NCBI RefSeq assembly: GCF_021272385.1
Contig: NZ_JAJSDZ010000005.1
Coordinates: 1 to 64,000 of the forward strand
Direction: 5' to 3'
DNA length: 64,000 nucleotides
Source of the DNA: Vibrio salinus
GTDB taxonomy: Bacteria > Pseudomonadota > Gammaproteobacteria > Enterobacterales > Vibrionaceae
Position numbers and translations under genes: made by a program. Positions 1 to 11,423 of the stretch are shown piece by piece (within the stretch, counting starts at the first letter, position 1; each line of letters starts with the position of its first letter). The notes beneath the pieces are model-generated. The model ran no database searches and was not told the origin of the DNA. It worked only from the letters and a program-made list of their open reading frames with translations.

Positions 1-1
1 A

Positions 2-1141
2 CAAGCGGAAGTGGGCGAAGATGGCACCGTGACGGCGACCATCAGCTTGCCAGACGACTTCGATGCGGCGAACGACACGTTGACCATCAACGGTGAAGAA
101 TACAGCTTGTCTGCGGATGAAATCGCCGCGGGTTCCGTGACAGTCGAAGTGGCTCCGGAAGGCACAGTGACCGCGCAAATCACCGATGCGGCGGGTAACA
201 CGTCGACGCAAGCGAGCGAGACAGCGGCGGCAGCGGACACAGAAGTGAAAGCACCGACCATCACGCTAGAAAGCACAGGTGATGATGACATCTACAACAA
301 CGCGGAAGTGGGCGAAGATGGCACCGTGACGGCGACCATCAGCTTGCCAGACGACTTCGATGCGGCGAACGACACGTTGACCATCAACGGTGAAGAATAC
401 AGCTTGTCTGCGGATGAAATCGCCGCGGGTTCCGTGACAGTCGAAGTGGCTCCGGAAGGCACAGTGACCGCGCAAATCACCGATGCGGCGGGTAACACGT
501 CGACGCAAGCGAGCGAGACAGCGGCGGCAGCGGACACAGAAGTGAAAGCACCGACCATCACGCTAGAAAGCACAGGTGATGATGACATCTACAACAACGC
601 GGAAGTGGGCGAAGATGGCACCGTGACGGCGACCATCAGCTTGCCAGACGACTTCGATGCGGCGAACGACACGTTGACCATCAACGGTGAAGAATACAGC
701 TTGTCTGCGGATGAAATCGCCGCGGGTTCCGTGACAGTCGAAGTGGCTCCGGAAGGCACAGTGACCGCGCAAATCACCGATGCGGCGGGTAACACGTCGA
801 CGCAAGCGAGCGAGACAGCGGCGGCAGCGGACACAGAAGTGAAAGCACCGACCATCACGCTAGAAAGCACAGGTGATGATGACATCTACAACAACGCGGA
901 AGTGGGCGAAGATGGCACCGTGACGGCGACCATCAGCTTGCCAGACGACTTCGATGCGGCGAACGACACGTTGACCATCAACGGTGAAGAATACAGCTTG
1001 TCTGCGGATGAAATCGCCGCGGGTTCCGTGACAGTCGAAGTGGCTCCGGAAGGCACAGTGACCGCGCAAATCACCGATGCGGCGGGTAACACGTCGACGC
1101 AAGCGAGCGAGACAGCGGCGGCAGCAGCGACACAGAAGTGA
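2..1141 (+). CDS. giant RTX repeat adhesin, fragment 1 (5' end outside window)
   Basis: This open frame enters from outside the window and covers the first four 99-residue repeat domains of a large extracellular adhesin. Each domain starts around APTITLEST, contains DGTVTATISLP and ends in TSTQASETAAAADTE. The frame ends at TGA 1139-1141 because the unit reads GCAGCAGCGACAC instead of GCAGCGGACAC, a 2-base insertion. The same protein sequence continues immediately in another frame, so this is one gene interrupted by a frameshift or by a consensus error, not a separate gene. The N-terminus, which would show whether it carries a retention module or another anchor, is not visible. Confidence 0.75.
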   Translation, partial: QAEVGEDGTVTATISLPDDFDAANDTLTINGEEYSLSADEIAAGSVTVEVAPEGTVTAQITDAAGNTSTQASETAAAADTEVKAPTITLESTGDDDIYNNAEVGEDGTVTATISLPDDFDAANDTLTINGEEYSLSADEIAAGSVTVEVAPEGTVTAQITDAAGNTSTQASETAAAADTEVKAPTITLESTGDDDIYNNAEVGEDGTVTATISLPDDFDAANDTLTINGEEYSLSADEIAAGSVTVEVAPEGTVTAQITDAAGNTSTQASETAAAADTEVKAPTITLESTGDDDIYNNAEVGEDGTVTATISLPDDFDAANDTLTINGEEYSLSADEIAAGSVTVEVAPEGTVTAQITDAAGNTSTQASETAAAAATQK

Positions 1142-3555
1142 AAGCACCGACCATCACGCTAGAAAGCACAGGTGATGATGACATCTACAACAACGCGGAA
1201 GTGGGCGAAGATGGCACCGTGACGGCGACCATCAGCTTGCCAGACGACTTCGATGCGGCGAACGACACGTTGACCATCAACGGTGAAGAATACAGCTTGT
1301 CTGCGGATGAAATCGCCGCGGGTTCCGTGACAGTCGAAGTGGCTCCGGAAGGCACAGTGACCGCGCAAATCACCGATGCGGCGGGTAACACGTCGACGCA
1401 AGCGAGCGAGACAGCGGCGGCAGCGGACACAGAAGTGAAAGCACCGACCATCACGCTAGAAAGCACAGGTGATGATGACATCTACAACAACGCGGAAGTG
1501 GGCGAAGATGGCACCGTGACGGCGACCATCAGCTTGCCAGACGACTTCGATGCGGCGAACGACACGTTGACCATCAACGGTGAAGAATACAGCTTGTCTG
1601 CGGATGAAATCGCCGCGGGTTCCGTGACAGTCGAAGTGGCTCCGGAAGGCACAGTGACCGCGCAAATCACCGATGCGGCGGGTAACACGTCGACGCAAGC
1701 GAGCGAGACAGCGGCGGCAGCGGACACAGAAGTGAAAGCACCGACCATCACGCTAGAAAGCACAGGTGATGATGACATCTACAACAACGCGGAAGTGGGC
1801 GAAGATGGCACCGTGACGGCGACCATCAGCTTGCCAGACGACTTCGATGCGGCGAACGACACGTTGACCATCAACGGTGAAGAATACAGCTTGTCTGCGG
1901 ATGAAATCGCCGCGGGTTCCGTGACAGTCGAAGTGGCTCCGGAAGGCACAGTGACCGCGCAAATCACCGATGCGGCGGGTAACACGTCGACGCAAGCGAG
2001 CGAGACAGCGGCGGCAGCGGACACAGAAGTGAAAGCACCGACCATCACGCTAGAAAGCACAGGTGATGATGACATCTACAACAACGCGGAAGTGGGCGAA
2101 GATGGCACCGTGACGGCGACCATCAGCTTGCCAGACGACTTCGATGCGGCGAACGACACGTTGACCATCAACGGTGAAGAATACAGCTTGTCTGCGGATG
2201 AAATCGCCGCGGGTTCCGTGACAGTCGAAGTGGCTCCGGAAGGCACAGTGACCGCGCAAATCACCGATGCGGCGGGTAACACGTCGACGCAAGCGAGCGA
2301 GACAGCGGCGGCAGCGGACACAGAAGTGAAAGCACCGACCATCACGCTAGAAAGCACAGGTGATGATGACATCTACAACAACGCGGAAGTGGGCGAAGAT
2401 GGCACCGTGACGGCGACCATCAGCTTGCCAGACGACTTCGATGCGGCGAACGACACGTTGACCATCAACGGTGAAGAATACAGCTTGTCTGCGGATGAAA
2501 TCGCCGCGGGTTCCGTGACAGTCGAAGTGGCTCCGGAAGGCACAGTGACCGCGCAAATCACCGATGCGGCGGGTAACACGTCGACGCAAGCGAGCGAGAC
2601 AGCGGCGGCAGCGGACACAGAAGTGAAAGCACCGACCATCACGCTAGAAAGCACAGGTGATGATGACATCTACAACAACGCGGAAGTGGGCGAAGATGGC
2701 ACCGTGACGGCGACCATCAGCTTGCCAGACGACTTCGATGCGGCGAACGACACGTTGACCATCAACGGTGAAGAATACAGCTTGTCTGCGGATGAAATCG
2801 CCGCGGGTTCCGTGACAGTCGAAGTGGCTCCGGAAGGCACAGTGACCGCGCAAATCACCGATGCGGCGGGTAACACGTCGACGCAAGCGAGCGAGACAGC
2901 GGCGGCAGCGGACACAGAAGTGAAAGCACCGACCATCACGCTAGAAAGCACAGGTGATGATGACATCTACAACAACGCGGAAGTGGGCGAAGATGGCACC
3001 GTGACGGCGACCATCAGCTTGCCAGACGACTTCGATGCGGCGAACGACACGTTGACCATCAACGGTGAAGAATACAGCTTGTCTGCGGATGAAATCGCCG
3101 CGGGTTCCGTGACAGTCGAAGTGGCTCCGGAAGGCACAGTGACCGCGCAAATCACCGATGCGGCGGGTAACACGTCGACGCAAGCGAGCGAGACAGCGGC
3201 GGCAGCGGACACAGAAGTGAAAGCACCGACCATCACGCTAGAAAGCACAGGTGATGATGACATCTACAACAACGCGGAAGTGGGCGAAGATGGCACCGTG
3301 ACGGCGACCATCAGCTTGCCAGACGACTTCGATGCGGCGAACGACACGTTGACCATCAACGGTGAAGAATACAGCTTGTCTGCGGATGAAATCGCCGGCA
3401 GAGGTTCCGTGACAGTCGAAGTGGCTCCGGAAGGCACAGTGACCGCGCAAATCACCGATGCGGCGGGTAACACGTCGACGCAAGCGAGCGAGACAGCGGC
3501 GGCAGCGGGACACAGAAGTGAAAGCACCGACCATCACGCTAGAAAGCACAGGTGA
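1138..3555 (+). CDS. giant RTX repeat adhesin, fragment 2 (frame-shifted middle part)
   Basis: This frame carries eight more copies of the same 99-residue adhesin domain. It has no credible start of its own: the GTG at 1138 is an internal valine codon and no ribosome-binding site precedes it. In the eighth copy a 3-base insertion near 3397 changes IAAGS to IAGRGS, and a 1-base insertion near 3509 (GCGGGACAC for GCGGACAC) throws the reading out of frame to a TGA at 3553. The insertions of 2 and 1 bases add up to a whole codon, so the downstream part is in the same frame as fragment 1. Most simply it is the middle of one gene. Confidence 0.7.
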   Translation: MKAPTITLESTGDDDIYNNAEVGEDGTVTATISLPDDFDAANDTLTINGEEYSLSADEIAAGSVTVEVAPEGTVTAQITDAAGNTSTQASETAAAADTEVKAPTITLESTGDDDIYNNAEVGEDGTVTATISLPDDFDAANDTLTINGEEYSLSADEIAAGSVTVEVAPEGTVTAQITDAAGNTSTQASETAAAADTEVKAPTITLESTGDDDIYNNAEVGEDGTVTATISLPDDFDAANDTLTINGEEYSLSADEIAAGSVTVEVAPEGTVTAQITDAAGNTSTQASETAAAADTEVKAPTITLESTGDDDIYNNAEVGEDGTVTATISLPDDFDAANDTLTINGEEYSLSADEIAAGSVTVEVAPEGTVTAQITDAAGNTSTQASETAAAADTEVKAPTITLESTGDDDIYNNAEVGEDGTVTATISLPDDFDAANDTLTINGEEYSLSADEIAAGSVTVEVAPEGTVTAQITDAAGNTSTQASETAAAADTEVKAPTITLESTGDDDIYNNAEVGEDGTVTATISLPDDFDAANDTLTINGEEYSLSADEIAAGSVTVEVAPEGTVTAQITDAAGNTSTQASETAAAADTEVKAPTITLESTGDDDIYNNAEVGEDGTVTATISLPDDFDAANDTLTINGEEYSLSADEIAAGSVTVEVAPEGTVTAQITDAAGNTSTQASETAAAADTEVKAPTITLESTGDDDIYNNAEVGEDGTVTATISLPDDFDAANDTLTINGEEYSLSADEIAGRGSVTVEVAPEGTVTAQITDAAGNTSTQASETAAAAGHRSESTDHHARKHR

Positions 3556-6500
3556 TGATGACATCTACAACAACGCGGAAGTGGGCGAAGATGGCACCGT
3601 GACGGCGACCATCAGCTTGCCAGACGACTTCGATGCGGCGAACGACACGTTGACCATCAACGGTGAAGAATACAGCTTGTCTGCGGATGAAATCGCCGCG
3701 GGTTCCGTGACAGTCGAAGTGGCTCCGGAAGGCACAGTGACCGCGCAAATCACCGATGCGGCGGGTAACACGTCGACGCAAGCGAGCGAGACAGCGGCGG
3801 CAGCGGACACAGAAGTGAAAGCACCGACCATCACGCTAGAAAGCACAGGTGATGATGACATCTACAACAACGCGGAAGTGGGCGAAGATGGCACCGTGAC
3901 GGCGACCATCAGCTTGCCAGACGACTTCGATGCGGCGAACGACACGTTGACCATCAACGGTGAAGAATACAGCTTGTCTGCGGATGAAATCGCCGCGGGT
4001 TCCGTGACAGTCGAAGTGGCTCCGGAAGGCACAGTGACCGCGCAAATCACCGATGCGGCGGGTAACACGTCGACGCAAGCGAGCGAGACAGCGGCGGCAG
4101 CGGACACAGAAGTGAAAGCACCGACCATCACGCTAGAAAGCACAGGTGATGATGACATCTACAACAACGCGGAAGTGGGCGAAGATGGCACCGTGACGGC
4201 GACCATCAGCTTGCCAGACGACTTCGATGCGGCGAACGACACGTTGACCATCAACGGTGAAGAATACAGCTTGTCTGCGGATGAAATCGCCGCGGGTTCC
4301 GTGACAGTCGAAGTGGCTCCGGAAGGCACAGTGACCGCGCAAATCACCGATGCGGCGGGTAACACGTCGACGCAAGCGAGCGAGACAGCGGCGGCAGCGG
4401 ACACAGAAGTGAAAGCACCGACCATCACGCTAGAAAGCACAGGTGATGATGACATCTACAACAACGCGGAAGTGGGCGAAGATGGCACCGTGACGGCGAC
4501 CATCAGCTTGCCAGACGACTTCGATGCGGCGAACGACACGTTGACCATCAACGGTGAAGAATACAGCTTGTCTGCGGATGAAATCGCCGCGGGTTCCGTG
4601 ACAGTCGAAGTGGCTCCGGAAGGCACAGTGACCGCGCAAATCACCGATGCGGCGGGTAACACGTCGACGCAAGCGAGCGAGACAGCGGCGGCAGCGGACA
4701 CAGAAGTGAAAGCACCGACCATCACGCTAGAAAGCACAGGTGATGATGACATCTACAACAACGCGGAAGTGGGCGAAGATGGCACCGTGACGGCGACCAT
4801 CAGCTTGCCAGACGACTTCGATGCGGCGAACGACACGTTGACCATCAACGGTGAAGAATACAGCTTGTCTGCGGATGAAATCGCCGCGGGTTCCGTGACA
4901 GTCGAAGTGGCTCCGGAAGGCACAGTGACCGCGCAAATCACCGATGCGGCGGGTAACACGTCGACGCAAGCGAGCGAGACAGCGGCGGCAGCGGACACAG
5001 AAGTGAAAGCACCGACCATCACGCTAGAAAGCACAGGTGATGATGACATCTACAACAACGCGGAAGTGGGCGAAGATGGCACCGTGACGGCGACCATCAG
5101 CTTGCCAGACGACTTCGATGCGGCGAACGACACGTTGACCATCAACGGTGAAGAATACAGCTTGTCTGCGGATGAAATCGCCGCGGGTTCCGTGACAGTC
5201 GAAGTGGCTCCGGAAGGCACAGTGACCGCGCAAATCACCGATGCGGCGGGTAACACGTCGACGCAAGCGAGCGAGACAGCGGCGGCAGCGGACACAGAAG
5301 TGAAAGCACCGACCATCACGCTAGAAAGCACAGGTGATGATGACATCTACAACAACGCGGAAGTGGGCGAAGATGGCACCGTGACGGCGACCATCAGCTT
5401 GCCAGACGACTTCGATGCGGCGAACGACACGTTGACCATCAACGGTGAAGAATACAGCTTGTCTGCGGATGAAATCGCCGCGGGTTCCGTGACAGTCGAA
5501 GTGGCTCCGGAAGGCACAGTGACCGCGCAAATCACCGATGCGGCGGGTAACACGTCGACGCAAGCGAGCGAGACAGCGGCGGCAGCGGACACAGAAGTGA
5601 AAGCACCGACCATCACGCTAGAAAGCACAGGTGATGATGACATCTACAACAACGCGGAAGTGGGCGAAGATGGCACCGTGACGGCGACCATCAGCTTGCC
5701 AGACGACTTCGATGCGGCGAACGACACGTTGACCATCAACGGTGAAGAATACAGCTTGTCTGCGGATGAAATCGCCGCGGGTTCCGTGACAGTCGAAGTG
5801 GCTCCGGAAGGCACAGTGACCGCGCAAATCACCGATGCGGCGGGTAACACGTCGACGCAAGCGAGCGAGACAGCGGCGGCAGCGGACACAGAAGTGAAAG
5901 CACCGACCATCACGCTAGAAAGCACAGGTGATGATGACATCTACAACAACGCGGAAGTGGGCGAAGATGGCACCGTGACGGCGACCATCAGCTTGCCAGA
6001 CGACTTCGATGCGGCGAACGACACGTTGACCATCAACGGTGAAGAATACAGCTTGTCTGCGGATGAAATCGCCGCGGGTTCCGTGACAGTCGAAGTGGCT
6101 CCGGAAGGCACAGTGACCGCGCAAATCACCGATGCGGCGGGTAACACGTCGACGCAAGCGAGCGAGACAGCGGCGGCAGCGGACACAGAAGTGAAAGCAC
6201 CGACCATCACGCTAGAAAGCACAGGTGATGATGACATCTACAACAACGCGGAAGTGGGCGAAGATGGCACCGTGACGGCGACCATCAGCTTGCCAGACGA
6301 CTTCGATGCGGCGAACGACACGTTGACCATCAACGGTGAAGAATACAGCTTGTCTGCGGATGAAATCGCCGCGGGTTCCGTGACAGTCGAAGTGGCTCCG
6401 GAAGGCACAGTGACCGCGCAAATCACCGATGCGGCGGGTAACACGTCGACGCAAGCGAGCGAGACAGCGGCGGCAGCGGACACAGAAGTGAAAGCACCGA

Positions 6501-9500
6501 CCATCACGCTAGAAAGCACAGGTGATGATGACATCTACAACAACGCGGAAGTGGGCGAAGATGGCACCGTGACGGCGACCATCAGCTTGCCAGACGACTT
6601 CGATGCGGCGAACGACACGTTGACCATCAACGGTGAAGAATACAGCTTGTCTGCGGATGAAATCGCCGCGGGTTCCGTGACAGTCGAAGTGGCTCCGGAA
6701 GGCACAGTGACCGCGCAAATCACCGATGCGGCGGGTAACACGTCGACGCAAGCGAGCGAGACAGCGGCGGCAGCGGACACAGAAGTGAAAGCACCGACCA
6801 TCACGCTAGAAAGCACAGGTGATGATGACATCTACAACAACGCGGAAGTGGGCGAAGATGGCACCGTGACGGCGACCATCAGCTTGCCAGACGACTTCGA
6901 TGCGGCGAACGACACGTTGACCATCAACGGTGAAGAATACAGCTTGTCTGCGGATGAAATCGCCGCGGGTTCCGTGACAGTCGAAGTGGCTCCGGAAGGC
7001 ACAGTGACCGCGCAAATCACCGATGCGGCGGGTAACACGTCGACGCAAGCGAGCGAGACAGCGGCGGCAGCGGACACAGAAGTGAAAGCACCGACCATCA
7101 CGCTAGAAAGCACAGGTGATGATGACATCTACAACAACGCGGAAGTGGGCGAAGATGGCACCGTGACGGCGACCATCAGCTTGCCAGACGACTTCGATGC
7201 GGCGAACGACACGTTGACCATCAACGGTGAAGAATACAGCTTGTCTGCGGATGAAATCGCCGCGGGTTCCGTGACAGTCGAAGTGGCTCCGGAAGGCACA
7301 GTGACCGCGCAAATCACCGATGCGGCGGGTAACACGTCGACGCAAGCGAGCGAGACAGCGGCGGCAGCGGACACAGAAGTGAAAGCACCGACCATCACGC
7401 TAGAAAGCACAGGTGATGATGACATCTACAACAACGCGGAAGTGGGCGAAGATGGCACCGTGACGGCGACCATCAGCTTGCCAGACGACTTCGATGCGGC
7501 GAACGACACGTTGACCATCAACGGTGAAGAATACAGCTTGTCTGCGGATGAAATCGCCGCGGGTTCCGTGACAGTCGAAGTGGCTCCGGAAGGCACAGTG
7601 ACCGCGCAAATCACCGATGCGGCGGGTAACACGTCGACGCAAGCGAGCGAGACAGCGGCGGCAGCGGACACAGAAGTGAAAGCACCGACCATCACGCTAG
7701 AAAGCACAGGTGATGATGACATCTACAACAACGCGGAAGTGGGCGAAGATGGCACCGTGACGGCGACCATCAGCTTGCCAGACGACTTCGATGCGGCGAA
7801 CGACACGTTGACCATCAACGGTGAAGAATACAGCTTGTCTGCGGATGAAATCGCCGCGGGTTCCGTGACAGTCGAAGTGGCTCCGGAAGGCACAGTGACC
7901 GCGCAAATCACCGATGCGGCGGGTAACACGTCGACGCAAGCGAGCGAGACAGCGGCGAGAGTTAATGATGCCCCAGTTATTTCTCCATCTGATTTGGGAA
8001 CCGTGGATTTATCCGAAGCAAATTTACAGACTGGAATTTATAGACATAGTGGAACACTCACTATTCATGATGCTGATAGTAATACAGATGATTTGTCTGT
8101 TTCACTAACATTGCCGAGTGTTCCCGATGATTATCCTTTGACATTTAGTATCAATTCAGATGGGGACCTTATTGGTACTTTGGCGGATGGTACTGTAGCT
8201 ATTACTGTGTCACTAGGTGATGTTGATGCTAATGGTCAATGTACTTATTCCATTACGCAAACTAGTCCGATCGACAATTCCGATTCAACTTATGATCAAC
8301 TTGTATCTTTTGGTGTTGGTGTAACGGTATCAGATGGCTTGGATACGACTACCAGTGAAATCACGATTAATATTGCCGATGATACACCTTATGTTTATGA
8401 ATCTTCGACAGTTCAAGCTACTCCTGTTGATTCTGATTCGGTATTAACAGGAACCATAGATTTAACCAGTAATTCCACAATCACATCAGATACCCTCACT
8501 CTTGATTCGGGTGATATTACTATTTCTTCTCAGGGTGTTACTTATGACTCCACGGGGAATTTAATTCGAACTGATGCGAGTGTTTACCAAAGTACAACTG
8601 GTGTTTCAGTTACCTCCAATGGGGGGCATACGGATACCGACCATTTTAGCTCAGAGATTGATTATATTTATGATGATGAAACCGATCAGGGTTTATCAGA
8701 AGCTTTGACTATAAGTCTTAATGGCAAAGTGGCTTACGGTTGTTCCATTGATTTTGAAAATATGTATGGAGGCGAGTTAGAGTCTGGTACTGCCTATTTT
8801 TATAAAGATGGTGTTTTAGTTTCAACTCAGGATTTCAGTTCTGATACGACGGGGGCTAATGGAAAATATGCTGCTGATTTCTCTGTTGTTGATGTTGGCT
8901 TCGATGAAATTGTCATTGTAGCAACAGATAACGGAAATCAGTCAGATGGCTTTTACTGGAATAGGGATATTTTAGATAACAGTGATTTCTCCATTTCAGC
9001 TATTACCTTTAGTGGTTCCGCAGCGGCCAGTGCATCTGGAACACTATCTCTAGACTATGGCGCTGACGGTCGTTCAGATACAGATTCTCTGGTTATTACA
9101 GGTCTTGCAGATAGTGACTTATATACGGCATCTGGTGAAGCAATTTCTGTGACAATCAGTTCTGATGGCGAACACGTAGTTGGTAGCTATGGTGATAGTG
9201 GTTCTGTTGCATTTGAAATAACACTATCAGAGTCCGGTGAGTGGAACTATAACCAATATATTGCTTTGTCGACAGATAAAACAATTGATTTTGTTTATCA
9301 GCTTACTGATGGAGATGGGGATACGGCAAGTAGTACTGTCTCAATTGAACCTTATAATGTTGTTGTGATCCACGATAACGATGGTGTTACTTCCGGATAT
9401 GGCGCCTCTGATATTATTGTTGGAAGTGATGCCATCATCGATTCTTCTTCATGGAGTTATAGTGGTACCTTAGCCGATTTCACACATTACTGGGGGGATG

Positions 9501-10675
9501 GTTATCGTCATGGGCGGTCTTCGAATATTTACGGTTTGAATCCATTGGATACAAGGTCTGACTGGAGCCCAGATAATAATGCTTCTCTGTCTATTTATGG
9601 CGGATTTTTGCAACTTGATGACGCTAATAGATGGGATAACTACGCAGCCACTACACTATCGGATTCATTTGTATTGGACGGAGATTACTCTCAAATAACT
9701 TTCAGTGCAGCTTCAGGATGGTGGGCTGATAGCGAAGTAAACATTTTAAAATATGATGAAACTTCATCTTCATGGGACATTGTTGATACTGTTTTCGTTA
9801 CATCGACTAACTGGGATAGTTACACAACGGATACGTTAGAATCTGGAGAGTATAGGCTGGAACTATCTACAAATGGTGGTTCTATGTGGATGGATGATAT
9901 TACCTATCAATCTGCAGACGCATCTCAATCCGGAAATGATCAGATTGATGGTGGGTCTGGTGATGATATCTTATTTGGAGACGATGTTGATGCCAGTGGA
10001 TTAGAAGCTGAATTCAATTTTGACACAGATAAAGAAGGACTTGATGCTGTTGAAAGCTATCTGGCTCAGACCGATGACAATGTTACCGACGAAGATATAT
10101 TCAGTTTTATTTCTGAACATGCATCACTATTCGACTCTACAACGGAAATCGGTGGAGATGATATTCTTACCGGCGATTCTGGCAACGACATTCTATTTGG
10201 TCTTGGTGGTGATGATCAGTTAGACGGTGGTTCCGGCGCTGATATGTTATTCGGCGGGGCAGGTAATGATACTCTTATTGGTGGTATCGGAAATGACACT
10301 CTCATCGGTGGCAGTGGTAATGACGTGCTTACCGGTGGTTCAGGTGACGATATCCTTAAAGGCGGTACCGGTAACGATACGCTGACTGGCGGATCGGGTA
10401 AAGATACCTTTATCCTTGAACAGGATGGCGGAACCGATAAGATAACTGATTACAATAGTAATGAAGATGTGATTGATATTTCGGAATTGCTGGATGGTGT
10501 CAATGACATATCTTCTGAGAACATCGCCGACTATGTGTCAGTCAGTACCGCGGATGATGGACATACTTACCTTTCAGTTGAAGGCAACAGTGTTGTCGAT
10601 TTTGGTAGTGATTTTGCCAGTAGCTCGGTCTCCGTTATGGTTGATGATCTGAATTTGACAGTGAATAAATCCTAA
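3511..10675 (+). CDS. giant RTX repeat adhesin, C-terminal part with type I secretion region
   Basis: The canonical repeat frame resumes near 3511; an open frame with an out-of-frame ATG begins at 3458 but its first residues are not adhesin sequence. About 15 identical 99-residue domains run to 7957. Roughly 900 residues of non-repeated sequence follow, in ordinary AT-rich codon use: cadherin or VCBS-like domains (about 7960-8400 and 9050-9360), a beta-rich module (8450-9010) and another with many Trp and Tyr residues (about 9430-9920). Calcium-binding RTX nonapeptides of the type GGxGxDxLxG lie at 9940-10410, split by an acidic segment containing DAVESYLAQ. The tail has the hydrophobic-acidic pattern usual for type I secretion signals. 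The product is probably a secreted calcium-stabilised surface adhesin; its ligand is unknown. No secretion genes lie in the window. Confidence 0.85.
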
Positions 10676-10696
10676 ATTCATTATTGATACTGAATC

Positions 10697-10722
10697 AAGG
10701 GAGGCTTTGGCCTCCCTTTTTT
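10697..10722 (+). terminator. rho-independent terminator after the first adhesin
   Basis: GGGAGGC and GCCTCCC form a 7-bp stem around a TTTG loop, extended by AA/TT pairs and followed by six T residues, 22 bp after the stop codon. It separates the two adhesin genes into different transcription units. Confidence 0.85.
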
Positions 10723-11105
10723 ATCTGGATAAAGATGAAAGAACGTCGAAAAGCAAAAATGTGAACTAGAATATAGTAAGTGAAAAAGTTTCTGCTGTTG
10801 TGAAGGCATTATTTATGGACCAGAAAACAATTATTTCGCCTGCTGATATAGGTATTGATCAGTCTATTGTCATTGACAAAGATGGAAATGTGACGGTCAT
10901 TCCCAATAATGAATCGGTGCCATCTGGTTCTATTTTGGTAAAAAATGGTCAATTTTTTAATGTAGAAAATGATGGTCAGTCTCCACAGTTTTCCGCTGAA
11001 CTGATCACTCCTGATAACCAAAGTATTGCTATAACAAATGAAATTGATCAGATTATCACAGCTTTAGAACAGGGAGTGGATCCTACTCAGTTGGCTGATG
11101 AGTTC

Positions 11106-11123
11106 GCTGCCGCAGCCGGAGGT
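11106..11123 (+). other. candidate LapG cleavage site (di-alanine) in the retention module
   Basis: Codons GCT GCC GCA GCC GGA GGT encode AAAAGG at residues 98-103, just after the helix containing ALEQGVDPTQ. In LapA-type adhesins the protease LapG cuts between two alanines in a [T/A/P]AAG motif at this position. The motif and its position are seen here; the cleavage is inferred, and no lapD or lapG gene lies in the window. Confidence 0.6.
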
Positions 11124-11423
11124 GTAACAGGTTCCAGTCTGGCAGGGAGCGCAACCATTACCAGTAATAATACCGAGTTACTGGCATCAACATTTTTCGA
11201 TACATCAGCCACAGCGGGAACAGGAATTACTCAGGCTCAAAGTCTTGCATTGGTCCAAACTTTAGTTCCAACTATTGCTACAACAACTGACGTTTTAGAC
11301 ACTGATTTATCCAGTGACAGTTCACCATTAGCAGATATATCTTCTGCCATCCCATCTTCTAGTGATATAACAAGATCTGTGCCTACAATATCTTTTGATA
11401 ATGTTGTGCGATCAGCTTCTATT

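Larger units (their letters stand above)
1..7957 (+). repeat. 297-bp tandem repeat array, about 27 copies
   Basis: The motif GTGGGCGAAGATGGC recurs at 11, 308, 605, 902, 1201, 1498 and so on to 7739, giving 27 copies of a 297-bp (99-codon) unit; the first is cut by the window edge and the last ends in a shortened 3' part near 7957. By eye the copies are identical base for base except for a 2-base insertion near 1125, a 3-base insertion near 3397 and a 1-base insertion near 3509. Bases 1-4 also differ from the canonical unit. The array is rich in GCG and other GC-rich codons, unlike the AT-rich DNA that follows. Each unit encodes an Ig-like adhesin domain rich in Asp, Thr, Glu and Ala. Confidence 0.97.

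Noticed and set aside
266-7939. Many 80- and 98-codon open frames on the minus strand of the repeat array
   Set aside because: They repeat every 297 bp because the plus-strand unit repeats; they lack ribosome-binding sites and are shadows of the adhesin.
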